21,162 bases of DNA from Pleurocapsa sp. MO_226.B13 (GCA_030064795.1 JASJEI010000216.1:1-21162), one strand, 5' to 3'. Counted from the stretch's first letter, positions 1 to 8,349 are shown. Numbers and translations: made by a program. Notes: a model not told the origin generated them from the letters alone.

Positions 1-60
1 CTTCGCAGTAAAGCTTTTATAGCTCTAGCAAAATTACCAGAGCTGAACAAAAGAAATCGT

Positions 61-513
61 CTAGGATTTAAAATGATTGAGGAATTTCATTACCTCCTGG
101 TACTCCTCAGTTTCAGTTTTTCCTTGCTGCTGATAGAGAGTAGCAGCTTCCTTAAAATCCTCTGTAGCTTTCTGTTGATTATTCAACTCAGCGTAGCACT
201 TGCCCCGATGGTAGTAAGCATCAGCATGATCTCGATTGAGCTGAATGACTAGGCTCAAAATTGAGATCGCTGCTGAAAAATTTCTTTTTTTCTCTGCTTG
301 AAAATTTTCTTCTTCAATTCTTTTTCTTGCCTGTTCATATAACTTTTCAGCACCTTTTTCTGGTTCCCAGACGTAATTTTGACAAGTTTCCCAGGCTTGT
401 TTTTCTACCTCCGTTTGAGGATTCTTGAAAACAGGATGATCCCGAAGGCGATCGCATCCTATTTGTAACCAAGAAACCCAATCAACTGACCATAAACGTA
501 GTGTTCCATGAAC
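61..513 (-). pseudogene. 3' fragment of the caspase/STAND/WD40 gene: last WD40 blade plus TPR tail
   Basis: Reading the minus strand from the left edge of the IS66-type element, an open frame begins with the end of a WD40 blade (GTLRLWSVDW). It passes through a cysteine-containing linker (WLQIGCDRLRDHPVFKNP) and a charged coiled segment, then ends in one or two TPR-like units (DHADAYYHRGKCYAELNNQQ) at a TAG stop. There is no credible start codon of its own; a TTG inside the frame is only incidental. The same linker ends the neighbouring WD40 gene (4095-5368), so the tail is a shared module of these proteins. Its orientation and position make it the 3' end of the gene that starts at 4020, now separated from it by the element. 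WD40 and TPR segments are protein-binding scaffolds; on its own this piece is unlikely to be expressed as a functional protein. Confidence 0.75.
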
Positions 514-2348
514 CTTCTCAAAAAGTCTGGGGGGACTCGCCGAAAGTTAGAGGACTGGCTGTGTAAATAAAGTTTCGAGTACGCCCAGACTTTCTATCTC
601 TTAGCGGTGGCTGCTAAAATGACAGCTATGGGAGTCAAGTTAAACAAAGTACCGAAACTGAATACCGAAGAACCCGAAGATTCTGAGGCTCTACTGTTAC
701 GACTTGTACGAGAGCGGGATGAGCGCATTCAAGAATTAACGGATGAGGTGGCTCGTCTTAAGGGAGAGAAAGAAAAACCAAAGATGAAGCCTTCGAGACT
801 GGAACCAAAAGATAAAGCACCCCAGCCAGAGGAGTCGGAGCAACCGACCACGGCACAGGAAAACTCCGACTCCCCGTCAAAGAAGAAGAAACGTCCAGGC
901 TCAGCTAAACGAAAAAAGACTCTAGAATTAACCATCCACGAAAACAAAATCATCCAACCCATCGAAGAAATCCCCCCAGGTTCAGAATTTAAAGGATACC
1001 AAGATTACACAGTTCAAGAGCTGATCATCAGGTCACATAACATCCGCTATCGATTGGCTCGTTGGAAAACTCCCACGGGAGAATATCTCAGAGGAAAGCT
1101 GCCAAAAGAGGTTTTGATGATGGGTCACTTTGGCCCAATCCTCAAAAGTTATCTACTCTACCAATACCATCACTGTCATGTCACCCAACCCAAACTCCTG
1201 AAAATGATGGAGGATTGGGGCATGGATATCTCCGCTGGACAGTTAAACCGAATCTTAGTAGAAGACAAAGAAGAATATCATACGGAAAAGCAGGAAATCT
1301 TAGAAGTCGGCTTGAGTGTATCAAGCTACATCAATACAGATGATACTGGGGCTCGCCACAAAGGAGTCAATAGTTATTGCACACATATTGGTAATGAATG
1401 GTTCGCATGGTTTGAGACAACAGCACGTAAGAACCGCATCAACTTTCTGGAATTGTTGCGAGGAGAAAGAACTGATTACGTTCTCAGCAACGAAGCTTTG
1501 ACCTATATGGCTAAACAGAGGTTGCCCAAAAAGTTATGGTATCCTCTGAGTCTGTCGATTAATCGAGTCTTTAAGGATAAAGATGAGTGGAGCGACTACC
1601 TAACACAGTTAGGCTTCATCAAACCTCACCACGTAAGAACCGCAACCGAAGGTGCATTACTGGGTGCGCTGATTGAGAGTGGTCTATCGGCTGATTTAGG
1701 AATCATGAGTGATGGAGCGGGACAATTCCGTCTCTTTGAACACGCTTTATGTTGGGTTCATGCGCTCGCGTCTGATTAATCGGCTAATTCCTGTAACTGA
1801 AGGGCAACGTTGTGCAGTCGAAACAGTCCAAGCTCAACTGTGGGACTTCTATCAGGAGTTAAAAACTTACAAGACATTAAGCCCCCAACACCAGCAACAA
1901 CAAAAAGCTGGACAAGAAAGAGCGTTTCGATCAAATCTTTACTCAGATAACCTTCTTTGAAACCCTTAACCAAGTATTGAAGAGGCTTTACAGACGCCAA
2001 GCTGAACTGCTCAAAGTTTTAGACAGGCCAGATCTTCCACTTCATAATAATGCTAGCTCACAAGACATTCGAGAATTCGTCACTAAACGCTCGTATCAGT
2101 GGCAGCACTCGTAGTGAGTCGGGTCGAAGGTGCAGAGATACTTTTGCTAGCCTCAAAAAGACTTGTCGCAAATTAGGGGTTTCCTTCTGGGAATACCTCA
2201 AAGATCGAGTCAGTGGCAAAAACTTGATTCCCACATTAGGGGTACTCATTGCCCAAAAAGCATTGGCAAGCCAGGCGACCCTCGCTGAAAATAGTTCTCT
2301 CTCTTTGGTCTAAGTTTTCGCAGCGAGAGACCCTGGCTTTTTGAGAAG
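514..2348 (+). mobile_element. IS66-family insertion sequence (possibly ISBst12-like), degenerate
   Basis: The element is bounded by imperfect inverted repeats. CTTCTCAAAAAG opens the left end (514-525) and its exact complement closes the right end (2337-2348). Behind it, further patches match with small gaps (GGG, CTCGC, CGAAA). It contains one transposase pseudogene on the plus strand and no accessory tnpA or tnpB, which is typical of the single-gene ISBst12-type branch of IS66. It interrupts a minus-strand caspase/STAND/WD40 gene. The 8 bp flanking each end (CCATGAAC and ATTCCAGT) do not match, so no target duplication is visible. No HIP1 octamer lies inside. Family assignment rests on the transposase; the subgroup is tentative. 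Confidence 0.75.
607..2313 (+). pseudogene. IS66-family transposase (TnpC-like), multiply frameshifted
   Basis: The first 390 codons, from GTG at 607 (an ATG at 619 is an alternative), read as an IS66 transposase. A leading coiled coil and lysine-rich linker are followed by the DDE core, with NTDDTGARHKG holding the first Asp and IMSDGAGQFRLFEHALCWVH holding the second. The frame then breaks three times: near 1762-1775 (continuing as RLINRLIPVTEGQ), near 1915-1925 (ERFDQIFTQITFFETLNQ), and near 2090-2100 (ISGSTRSESGRRCRDTFASL). The expected family motif with the catalytic Glu, NNxAE, reads NNASSQDIREFV here, so the third catalytic residue is also lost. The enzyme is therefore dead, and the copy could only be moved in trans. 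Confidence 0.82.
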
Positions 2349-4020
2349 ATTCCAGTGATAGCGCTCCTGGCATCTGCCCCACTTCGTCAATTAGATAACT
2401 AACCAGTTTCGGCGGCTCGAAATCTAGCATTTTCTCTAAAGCTGGTCTTTCAATAGCCTGCCGTAATTCATCGGATCTCATAGCGCGTACTGGAAAGCGA
2501 GCATTAATCCAATAGGATTTTAGAGTAGAATCTAAGAAACGCGGTTCAAAGTCAGAGCGCAAGGTCAAAACAAGGCACAATTGTTGAGAATTAGCCTCTA
2601 ATACTTCTGCAAGGAAATTTAAGAACTGCTCTCGCTCTTGTTGCTTGCAGATTGTAATTAGCTCTTCAAATTGGTCAATCACCAATAAAAGCCTTGCATT
2701 TGCAGGGATTTGTCTCTAATTGGCTATAACAGCAATAAATTGCCTCGGTGCTTGTTTTAGCGTCTTGCTCAGGGAATTAATCGCGTCTATTTTACTTATA
2801 TTTGTCTCTGGATTTTCCACAATTGCCTCTGCTAGTACAGCAAATGGAGATTCTCCAGGACGAATTGTGGGGATAATGTGCCATTCTTCGGGATGATTAG
2901 CCCGTAAGTAGGAAATTAACCCCGCCTTGACTAAACTTGACTTCCCAGAACCAGAAACTCCTAAAACTACAGTTAATAGGTTTTCAGGTTGACAGATGCG
3001 GGTATATAGTTGTTTGACTAGTTCATCTCTGCCAAAAAACAACGAGGAATGTTCTTCTTCGTAGCTTTTTAAACCCCGGTAAGGGTTGTTTTCTTCATTG
3101 AGTGCTGGTGCATCTTCTAACTTGTCCTGGTCAAAGCTGGGAAGCAAGAATATATACTCACCTTTGTCATGCTTTTTCAGAGGAAATAAACCAGGAGTTT
3201 GGCGTCTGTTCTGCTCGTCGGTTAGTTCCTCAACTCGATCGCGCACATAGCAATATAGTTCAGTTGCGGTGATAATACCATCACCTTCTCTTGGAGTAGT
3301 ATCGGCAGCACCGCGTAATCCCTCAAAAAAAGCTTCGGCAAAGGGCGAGTGTTTGTTGTCTTTTATAAGTCCTCGTTGTCCGAAACAACCCAGATAATCG
3401 ATCGCCTTTTGATCGTGAGCAGCAGATGCGATCGCTTGCCATGCTCGATCTCTAATAAAGCGATCGTACCTTTGTTTGTACACTTTGCGCGCAGGTACGA
3501 TTTCTCGATATAAACTTGACCGAAATGCACCAGCAAAGCAGCAATCTAGTATAACTAGCAGATGACGGCAAGGCAGTTCTGAAAGTGCATCATGCAAGTC
3601 TTGCATGGGCAGGAGAATTTTGTTAATTTCTATTTGCTTTTGCAGAAGAATATCCCCTCTGGCATCCTGGGGTACAAGATAGCCTCCCAGATTCTCCGTG
3701 TTTTCCAGCCCATCTGCGGGGACTATTCCATGTCCGGCAAAGTAGAATATTAAACGGTCGTTTTTTTCTATTTGTACAATTTTATCTGGTAGGTGCAACG
3801 TTTTCTGCTTGAAGCCATCCATCAGAGCATTTAAATTTTTTAGGGTAGCTTTTTCGTTTGGTAATTTCAGTACCTCGTATTGATAATTCTCTTGGAGAAT
3901 TTTGGCGAGTTCTTCTGCATCGGCTACAGGTGTTTCTAGCTCTGGAATGCCGTCTGAGTAGTTATTAATACCAATAATTATTGCAAGGTTCCGGTGAAAT
4001 TCGTACTTAGATTTGGACAT
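2349..4020 (-). pseudogene. Caspase-like protease / STAND NTPase, 5' part of a broken gene
   Basis: The ATG at 4020 opens 434 codons. Residues 1-290 form a caspase-like (peptidase C14) domain, with the His at 97 in YFAGHGI and the nucleophile Cys at 161 in LDCCFAGAF. After a linker, NPYRGLKSYEEEHSSLFFGR leads into a P-loop NTPase with Walker A GVSGSGKSS at 354-362. An in-frame TAG at 2716-2718 ends the frame. The same frame continues straight on as RQIPANARLLLVIDQFEEL, the Walker B region, down to MPGALSLE, where the IS66-type element cuts it. Such proteins in cyanobacteria are thought to act as signal-sensing proteases in programmed cell death or conflict responses. The protease domain alone could still be made, but the NTPase is split and the propeller is mostly gone. 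Confidence 0.82.
2716..2718 (-). other. In-frame amber stop inside the STAND NTPase
   Basis: The reading frame on both sides is continuous: AVIAN, then TAG, then RQIPANARLLLVIDQFEE, with the Walker B segment about ten codons further on. One base change, for example TGG (Trp) to TAG, explains it without any insertion or deletion. The ancestral codon is inferred. Confidence 0.75.
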
Positions 4021-4094
4021 GGAGAAAGCATTATTAAGATGGTGGCAATTGTCAAAGAGATTTTTCCCAGGTTGGCGATCGCTTTTACCCCAAC

Positions 4095-5368
4095 TTACTT
4101 GTCAGGATTTGTGGCGGTTGGCACCATTATTTTGTCACCCATACTGATTTCCCCAGTCTGTCCAGCTTGTTCATTCCAAACATATTTCTGGCAAGTCTTT
4201 TTAGCTTCCATCGCTTCTTCATTATGTGGGTTTTTCAAGACTGGATGATCGCGCAATCTATCGCACGCTACTTGGAGCCACGATTTCCAGCCACTAGACC
4301 ACAACCGCACCGTCCAGTCTAAACTACCACTAGCGATGTACTGCCCATCGGGGCTAAAAGCTAGCGAGGTGACAGGATTCTTATGGTCTAGGAATGGCTT
4401 GCCCATAGGATTGCCCTCAGTATCCCACAGCCAAACCCTCCCCTCAAAAGAACGACTGTAGAAACCACTACTGGCGATGATCTGCCCATTGGGACTGAAG
4501 GCTACTGCCCAGACTGCACCTTCATATCTTATGAATTGTGGAGCAATTGACTTGTCCTTGATGTTCCACAACCGCACTGTCCCATCCAAAAAACCACCGA
4601 CTAATATTTGCCCATTAGGACTGAAATCTACTGAGGAGACTGCACCCTCATAACCTACAAAAGGTTTACTGATGGGATTGCCCTTAGTGTCCCACAACCG
4701 CACTGTTCCATCTTTCCCACCACTAGCAACGATCTTTCCATCAGGGCTAAAGGCTACTGAGTTGACACCACCCTCATGTCCCCGAAACGGTTGACCAATC
4801 GGATTACCCTTAGTGTCCCACAACCGCACGATGCCGTCTTCACCGCCACTAGCGATGGTCTTTCCATTGGGGCTGAAAGCTACTGAGTAGACCACCCCAT
4901 CATGCCCTCTAAAGGTGCTGATGGGGTTTCCCTTGATGTTCCACAACCGCACTGTCCCGTCATTACTTGCACTGGCAATTATCTTTCCATTAGGACTGAA
5001 GGTCACCTCGGTAACCCAACCATCATGCCCTCTAAAGGTGTTGATGGGGTTCCCCTGTATGTCCCACAATCGCACCGTCTTGTCCCGACTGCCACTGACA
5101 ATGAATTTTCCCTCGCGGCTGAAGGCTACCGACGTGACTCCATCATTATGCCCTCTAAAAATAGGATTTTCCTTCGTGTCCCACAACCGCACCGTCTTGT
5201 CCCAACTACCACTGGCGATGAATTTTCCCTCGCGGCTGAAGACTACCGACGTGACTCCATCATTATGCCCTCTAAAGGTGCTGATGGTGTTCCCCTTCGT
5301 GTCCCACAAGCGAACTGTCTCGTCAACACTGCTACTGATGATGGTCTTTCCATTGGGGCTGAAAGCTA
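4095..5368 (-). pseudogene. WD40-repeat protein with conserved C-terminal tail, 5'-truncated
   Basis: The open frame runs from the IS630 boundary (SVAFSPNGKTIISSS) to a TAA at 4095 and holds one partial and eight full WD40 blades, each with a (D/E)xxVRLW-type end. The final blade leads into WLQVACDRLRDHPVLKNP, the same linker found in the tail at 61-513. The first in-frame ATG is at 5309, but it lies inside a blade, so it is not a natural start. Across the IS630 element the sequence turns into a heptamer repeat and intergenic DNA rather than more WD40 code, so the 5' part (perhaps with caspase and NTPase domains like its neighbour) has been lost. It lies 74 bp upstream of the caspase gene on the same strand, and the pair probably arose by tandem duplication. 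WD40 propellers bind proteins; no enzymatic role is visible. Confidence 0.78.
5101..5276 (-). repeat. Near-identical tandem WD40 repeat DNA (117-bp period)
   Basis: The 59 bp at 5101-5159 and the 59 bp at 5218-5276 differ at a single base, and similarity extends into the flanking part of each blade. The 117-bp spacing equals one 39-residue blade, slightly short because the linker before FRGHND has lost three residues. The other blades are more diverged, so this pair reflects a recent unit duplication or gene conversion. Confidence 0.75.
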
Positions 5369-5398
5369 CTGAGTGCAGCCTCGCGGAAGTAACCCAGC
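5369..5398 (+). repeat. Left terminal inverted repeat of the IS630 element
   Basis: It matches the complement of 6717-6746 at 27 of 30 positions. The differences are at repeat positions 3, 21 and 24. Confidence 0.85.
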
Positions 5399-5463
5399 GG
5401 CTAGAAATCTGTCAGAATCAACTCAAATCAGCCATCGGAACAATTAACGAGGAACTTATCACT

Positions 5464-6713
5464 ATGCCAGGTCCCGCTGCCATTCCCATCGTGCTCAGCC
5501 AAGCTCAGCAAGAGGTTTTAAAACAGATTGTGCGTTGCCAAACTAGTGAGCAACGTCTGGTACGACGGGCGCAGATTCTGCTGAAGGCCCATGCTGGGTT
5601 CAATAATGAACAGATTGCCCAAGGTCTCAGTATCAATCGGGAAACGGTGCAGCGCTGGCGTCAGCGTTGGAGTGAAGTGGCTGAAGCAGTTGCTCTAGAA
5701 GAGGCTCGGTCGATTACAGCTCGAGCCCTCAGGCAACGAATCCACTCAATTCTAATCGATCGCCCTCGCCCTGGTACTCCCCCTAAATTTACCGCTCAAC
5801 AGGTCGTGCGCATTGTCGCCCTGGCCTGTGAAGACCCTCAAGAAGCAGGAGTAGCTGTCACCGAGTGGACGCCGCGGGAGCTGGCCCAAAAGGCGACCGA
5901 ACGCGGGATTGTGGAGACCATTTCGCCTCGCAGTGTCGAGCGTTTTTTAAAAGGAGGCTAAACTTCAGCCTCACCGTAATCGCTATTGGCTGAACGCGAA
6001 TCCCGATGACCCCGAAGCCTTTGCCGAACAGGTCAAGACCGTGTGTAAATTGTACCACCAAGCCCCTCAATTGCGAGCGTGAAGGCACCCATGTCGTCAG
6101 TACCGACGAAATGACTGGTATCCCAGCATGGGAGCGAGCCTATCCTGACCAACCTATGTCGTCAGGCAAAGTCAAACTGCAAGAGTTTGAGTACATTCGT
6201 CACGGAGCTTGTTGTTTGATTGCCAATTGGGCTGTGGCCACTGGTCAAGTCATCATGCCCTCGCTGCTGCCCACTCGTCAAGAATGCGACTTTGCCAATC
6301 ACATTGCCCTGACCATTGAATCAGACCCCGAGGCCGCTTGGGTGTTTGTGGTGGACCAACTCAACACCCATCAGTCAGCATCTCTGGTGCGTCTAGTGGC
6401 AGCCTGCTGTAAGCTTGATCTCGACTTGGGCATTAAGGGAAAATCTGGCATTCTTAAGTCTATGGCCACTCGGGCCGCCTTTTTAGCTAGGGAGAGTCAT
6501 CGGATTCGCTTTGTCTACGTTCCCAAGCATACCTCTTGGCTCAATCAGATTGAGTGCTGGTTCAGTATTTTGGTACGTCGCTTGCTCAAGCGCGGCAGCT
6601 TTACCTCGGTTGAGCAACTCCAGCAGCGCATTTTGGCCTTCATTGATTACTTTAACAAGACCATGGGTAAGCCTTTCAAGTGGAAATATAATGGCCAACC
6701 CCGAACCGCCTAA
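5464..6713 (+). pseudogene. IS630-family transposase, frameshifted
   Basis: The ATG at 5464 starts an N-terminal helix-turn-helix part (NNEQIAQGLSINRETVQRW) that ends at 5961 with RFLKGG and a stop. The protein continues in the +1 frame as EAKLQPHRNRYWLNANPDD down to a TGA near 6078, and then in a third frame as EREGTHVVSTDEMTG to the stop at 6713. The DDE catalytic residues are all present: Asp in STDEMTG, Asp in VVDQLNTHQS, and Glu in SWLNQIECWFSILVRRLLKR. The first break lies at a T6A4GGAGG run, which could in principle be a recoding site. The second break has no such signal and looks like a mutation. The copy is probably inactive, though only lightly degraded. Confidence 0.82.
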
Positions 6714-6716
6714 ACT

Positions 6717-6746
6717 GCTGGGCTATTTCCGCGAGGCTGCACTTAG
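6717..6746 (-). repeat. Right terminal inverted repeat of the IS630 element
   Basis: This is the complement of the left repeat. It is directly followed by the TA at 6747-6748. Confidence 0.85.
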
Positions 6747-6759
6747 TAGTGGTGACAAA

Positions 6760-6787
6760 GTCAGAAGTCAGAAGTCAGAAATCAGAA
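6760..6787 (+). repeat. Heptamer tandem repeat (GTCAGAA)
   Basis: There are three exact copies of GTCAGAA followed by one ATCAGAA. Short tandemly repeated heptamers of this kind are common in intergenic DNA of filamentous and colonial cyanobacteria. It marks non-coding sequence right next to the IS630 element, where the 5' part of the WD40 gene would be expected. Confidence 0.8.
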
Positions 6788-6862
6788 GATATAGGACTTA
6801 CAGACTTTAATTATAATAGAAAATATTTTTCTATCTATCTAGTTACTAATGAGAATTGATAT

Positions 6863-6952
6863 AACTTTGAGATAGTAGAAATTTTAATTTTGCCTGGAAT
6901 CGAAAATGCCTATGCCGAAAGCTATGGTGTTACTCCTTATAGACAACAATAA
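6863..6952 (+). pseudogene. Possible C-terminal gene remnant or short peptide
   Basis: The stretch between the heptamer repeat and rnhA contains a 29-codon open frame ending in AYAESYGVTPYRQQ and TAA. It has no start codon and no ribosome binding site, and a stop lies just upstream. The amino-acid composition looks protein-like, unlike the AT-rich DNA around it, so it may be the end of a lost gene. I do not recognise it, and chance is a real alternative. Confidence 0.2.
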
Positions 6953-6960
6953 AAATTAAT

Positions 6961-7575
6961 TTAGCGAGCATATCCGTAATCTGGAGGTAAGTTCAATTGA
7001 TATGCTGCTGCTACAGCTAGGCGATCGCATTTTTCATTTTCGGGGATTCCTGCATGACCTTTGACCCAAACAAATTCGACATCATGAACTTGGCACAGAT
7101 CGAGTAATTCTTGCCAAAGATCGGGGTTTTTGGCTTTTTCTTTTTTATTGCGTTTCCAGCCGTTTTGTTGCCATTTTTTTGCCCAACCTTTAACCACCGC
7201 ATCGACAAGGTATTTTGAGTCGCTGTGGAGTTTGACTTTAGATTTAGTTTCTAAGGATTTAAGAGCAGCGATCGCTCCCATCATCTCCATGCGGTTGTTG
7301 GTAGTGAGATTATAGCCTCCAGAAAGTTCTTTACGGCGATCGCCATCTATAATTACCACGCCATATCCCCCCGCACCAGGATTGCCAGTACAAGCTCCAT
7401 CGGTGTAGATAATTACTGTATCTTCAGATTTAGTAGATTTGGATTTGTGATTTAAAATTGGTCGAGGAGGCTTGTCAGCTTTAGATTTAAGAGACTGAAG
7501 ATAATTAAGTACTTCAGGCAATAAAGATGTCGGCAGGGCTTCAATTTCAGTAATAATTTGCTGTTTGTAATCCAT
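6961..7575 (-). CDS. rnhA: Ribonuclease HI with an N-terminal DUF2281-like domain
   Basis: RNase HI cuts the RNA strand of RNA/DNA hybrids (R-loops, primers) in the cytoplasm using two metal ions. The catalytic residues are all visible in the 204-residue product: Asp59 in [11 protein letters not shown], Glu97 in [10 protein letters not shown], Asp119 in [11 protein letters not shown], His164 in [10 protein letters not shown] and Asp174. The catalytic domain occupies about residues 52-195. Ahead of it lies a 35-residue helical segment ([20 protein letters not shown]) resembling DUF2281, a short domain best known from antitoxin-like proteins, then a basic linker. Typical RNase HI is about 155 residues long, so the extension is an added module. 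The ATG at 7575 is the only start that includes it. No closely spaced neighbour shares its strand, so it is probably transcribed alone. Confidence 0.9.
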   Translation of the reverse strand: MDYKQQIITEIEALPTSLLPEVLNYLQSLKSKADKPPRPILNHKSKSTKSEDTVIIYTDGACTGNPGAGGYGVVIIDGDRRKELSGGYNLTTNNRMEMMGAIAALKSLETKSKVKLHSDSKYLVDAVVKGWAKKWQQNGWKRNKKEKAKNPDLWQELLDLCQVHDVEFVWVKGHAGIPENEKCDRLAVAAAYQLNLPPDYGYAR

Positions 7576-7699
7576 TACTTACTAATACGGCAAGTTCTAA
7601 GAAGTGTTTGAGTTGGTGGTTTGAGAATTCGATTAAAGTCTAGAGCGATAATCACCTCGTGATTTTAACACCAAACGATAACAAGCTTTGCCACTATGC

Positions 7700-7718
7700 G
7701 AGCGGGCGATCGCCGCTC
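7700..7718. other. Hairpin around a HIP1 site between the macro-domain gene and rnhA
   Basis: GAGCGG and CCGCTC flank a loop containing the centre of a HIP1 octamer, giving a 6-bp GC-rich stem. No T tract follows on either strand, so a terminator role is unproven. The rest of the 247-bp gap (7576-7822) holds nothing I can name. Confidence 0.3.
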
Positions 7719-7822
7719 GATTTCTTCAAAAGAATCGGTTTCGGTAATTGGTTTGCTTAACTTAAATTAAAAATTAATTATTTCTCAAGTTATAACCTTA
7801 AATAGCTAGTGGCTGTTTTTGT

Positions 7823-8341
7823 TTAGTCAGCTAAACTTCGCTGTAGAATTTGTTGGTAAAGCTGATAATCTTCTCGTCCAAAACAACAAAAAATAATTTT
7901 GGGACAATTGTTACTTTGTTGCTCTTGCTTACAAGTCTCGATCGCAATTTCTGCTGCTATGGTTTTGGGAAATCTATACACACCCGTGCTGATACAGGGA
8001 AATGCCAGAGAACGAATTTTGTTATTTATAGCTATTTGAATAGAGCGACGATAGCACCGAGCCAATAGTTCTGCTTCTTGGTTTTTGCCCCCATGCCAAA
8101 CTGGCCCTACGGTGTGAATAATATAGGTTGCAGGTAAACGGTATCCCTTGGTTAATTTGGCATCACCTGTTTTACATCCCCCGAGCATTCGACATTCCAG
8201 AACTAGCTCAGATCCTGCTGCTCTATGTATCGCTCCATCTACTCCACCTCCGCCGAGCAAACTGCTATTAGCAGCATTTACAATTGCATCGACCTTTAAT
8301 TTGGTAATATCTCCCAAAACGATTTCCAGGCGATCGCTCAT
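7823..8341 (-). CDS. Macro-domain protein (O-acetyl-ADP-ribose deacetylase type)
   Basis: The 172-residue product is a single macro domain of the YmdB/MacroD type, which binds ADP-ribose and typically hydrolyses O-acetyl-ADP-ribose or removes mono-ADP-ribose from proteins. Signature segments are visible: GDITKLKVDAIVNAANSSLL, the glycine-rich GGGGVDGAIHRAAG loop, and the second binding loop FPCISTGVYRFP. I chose the ATG at 8341 (MSDRLEIVLGDI) over the upstream TTG at 8356, because the TTG lies inside the preceding gene and the ATG sits 8 bp after that gene's stop with AAGAAAG before it. The tight spacing suggests co-transcription with the HAS-barrel gene. The substrate in this organism is unknown. 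Confidence 0.88.
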   Translation of the reverse strand: MSDRLEIVLGDITKLKVDAIVNAANSSLLGGGGVDGAIHRAAGSELVLECRMLGGCKTGDAKLTKGYRLPATYIIHTVGPVWHGGKNQEAELLARCYRRSIQIAINNKIRSLAFPCISTGVYRFPKTIAAEIAIETCKQEQQSNNCPKIIFCCFGREDYQLYQQILQRSLAD

Positions 8342-8349
8342 GTACTTTC

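Larger units (their letters stand above)
5369..6746 (+). mobile_element. IS630-family insertion sequence with TA target duplication
   Basis: Inverted repeats of 30 bp (5369-5398 and 6717-6746) match at 27 positions; the tip reads CTGAGTGCAGCCTCGCGG on the left. The dinucleotide TA sits immediately outside both ends (5367-5368 and 6747-6748), as expected for IS630/Tc1-type elements. The 1378-bp element carries one plus-strand transposase split over three frames. It interrupts the 5' side of a minus-strand WD40 gene. No HIP1 octamer occurs inside. Confidence 0.87.

Noticed and set aside
2236..2348. C-terminal extension of the NTPase frame (SSQKARVSRCENLDQRER onward) as a genuine protein end.
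   Set aside because: These codons lie inside the IS66-type terminal repeat and transposase region; the frame stays open by chance.
506..2356. A target-site duplication around the IS66-type element, prompted by TTCCA occurring on both sides.
   Set aside because: The TTCCA copies are not immediately adjacent to the element ends at equal distances, and the 8-bp flanks differ.
4902..5460. Plus-strand open frames with repeated MPSK- and LPL-type segments opposite the WD40 gene, one of which runs into the transposase.
   Set aside because: The apparent protein repeats are only the antisense of the WD40 blade repeats. The genuine transposase frame begins inside the IS630 element at 5464.
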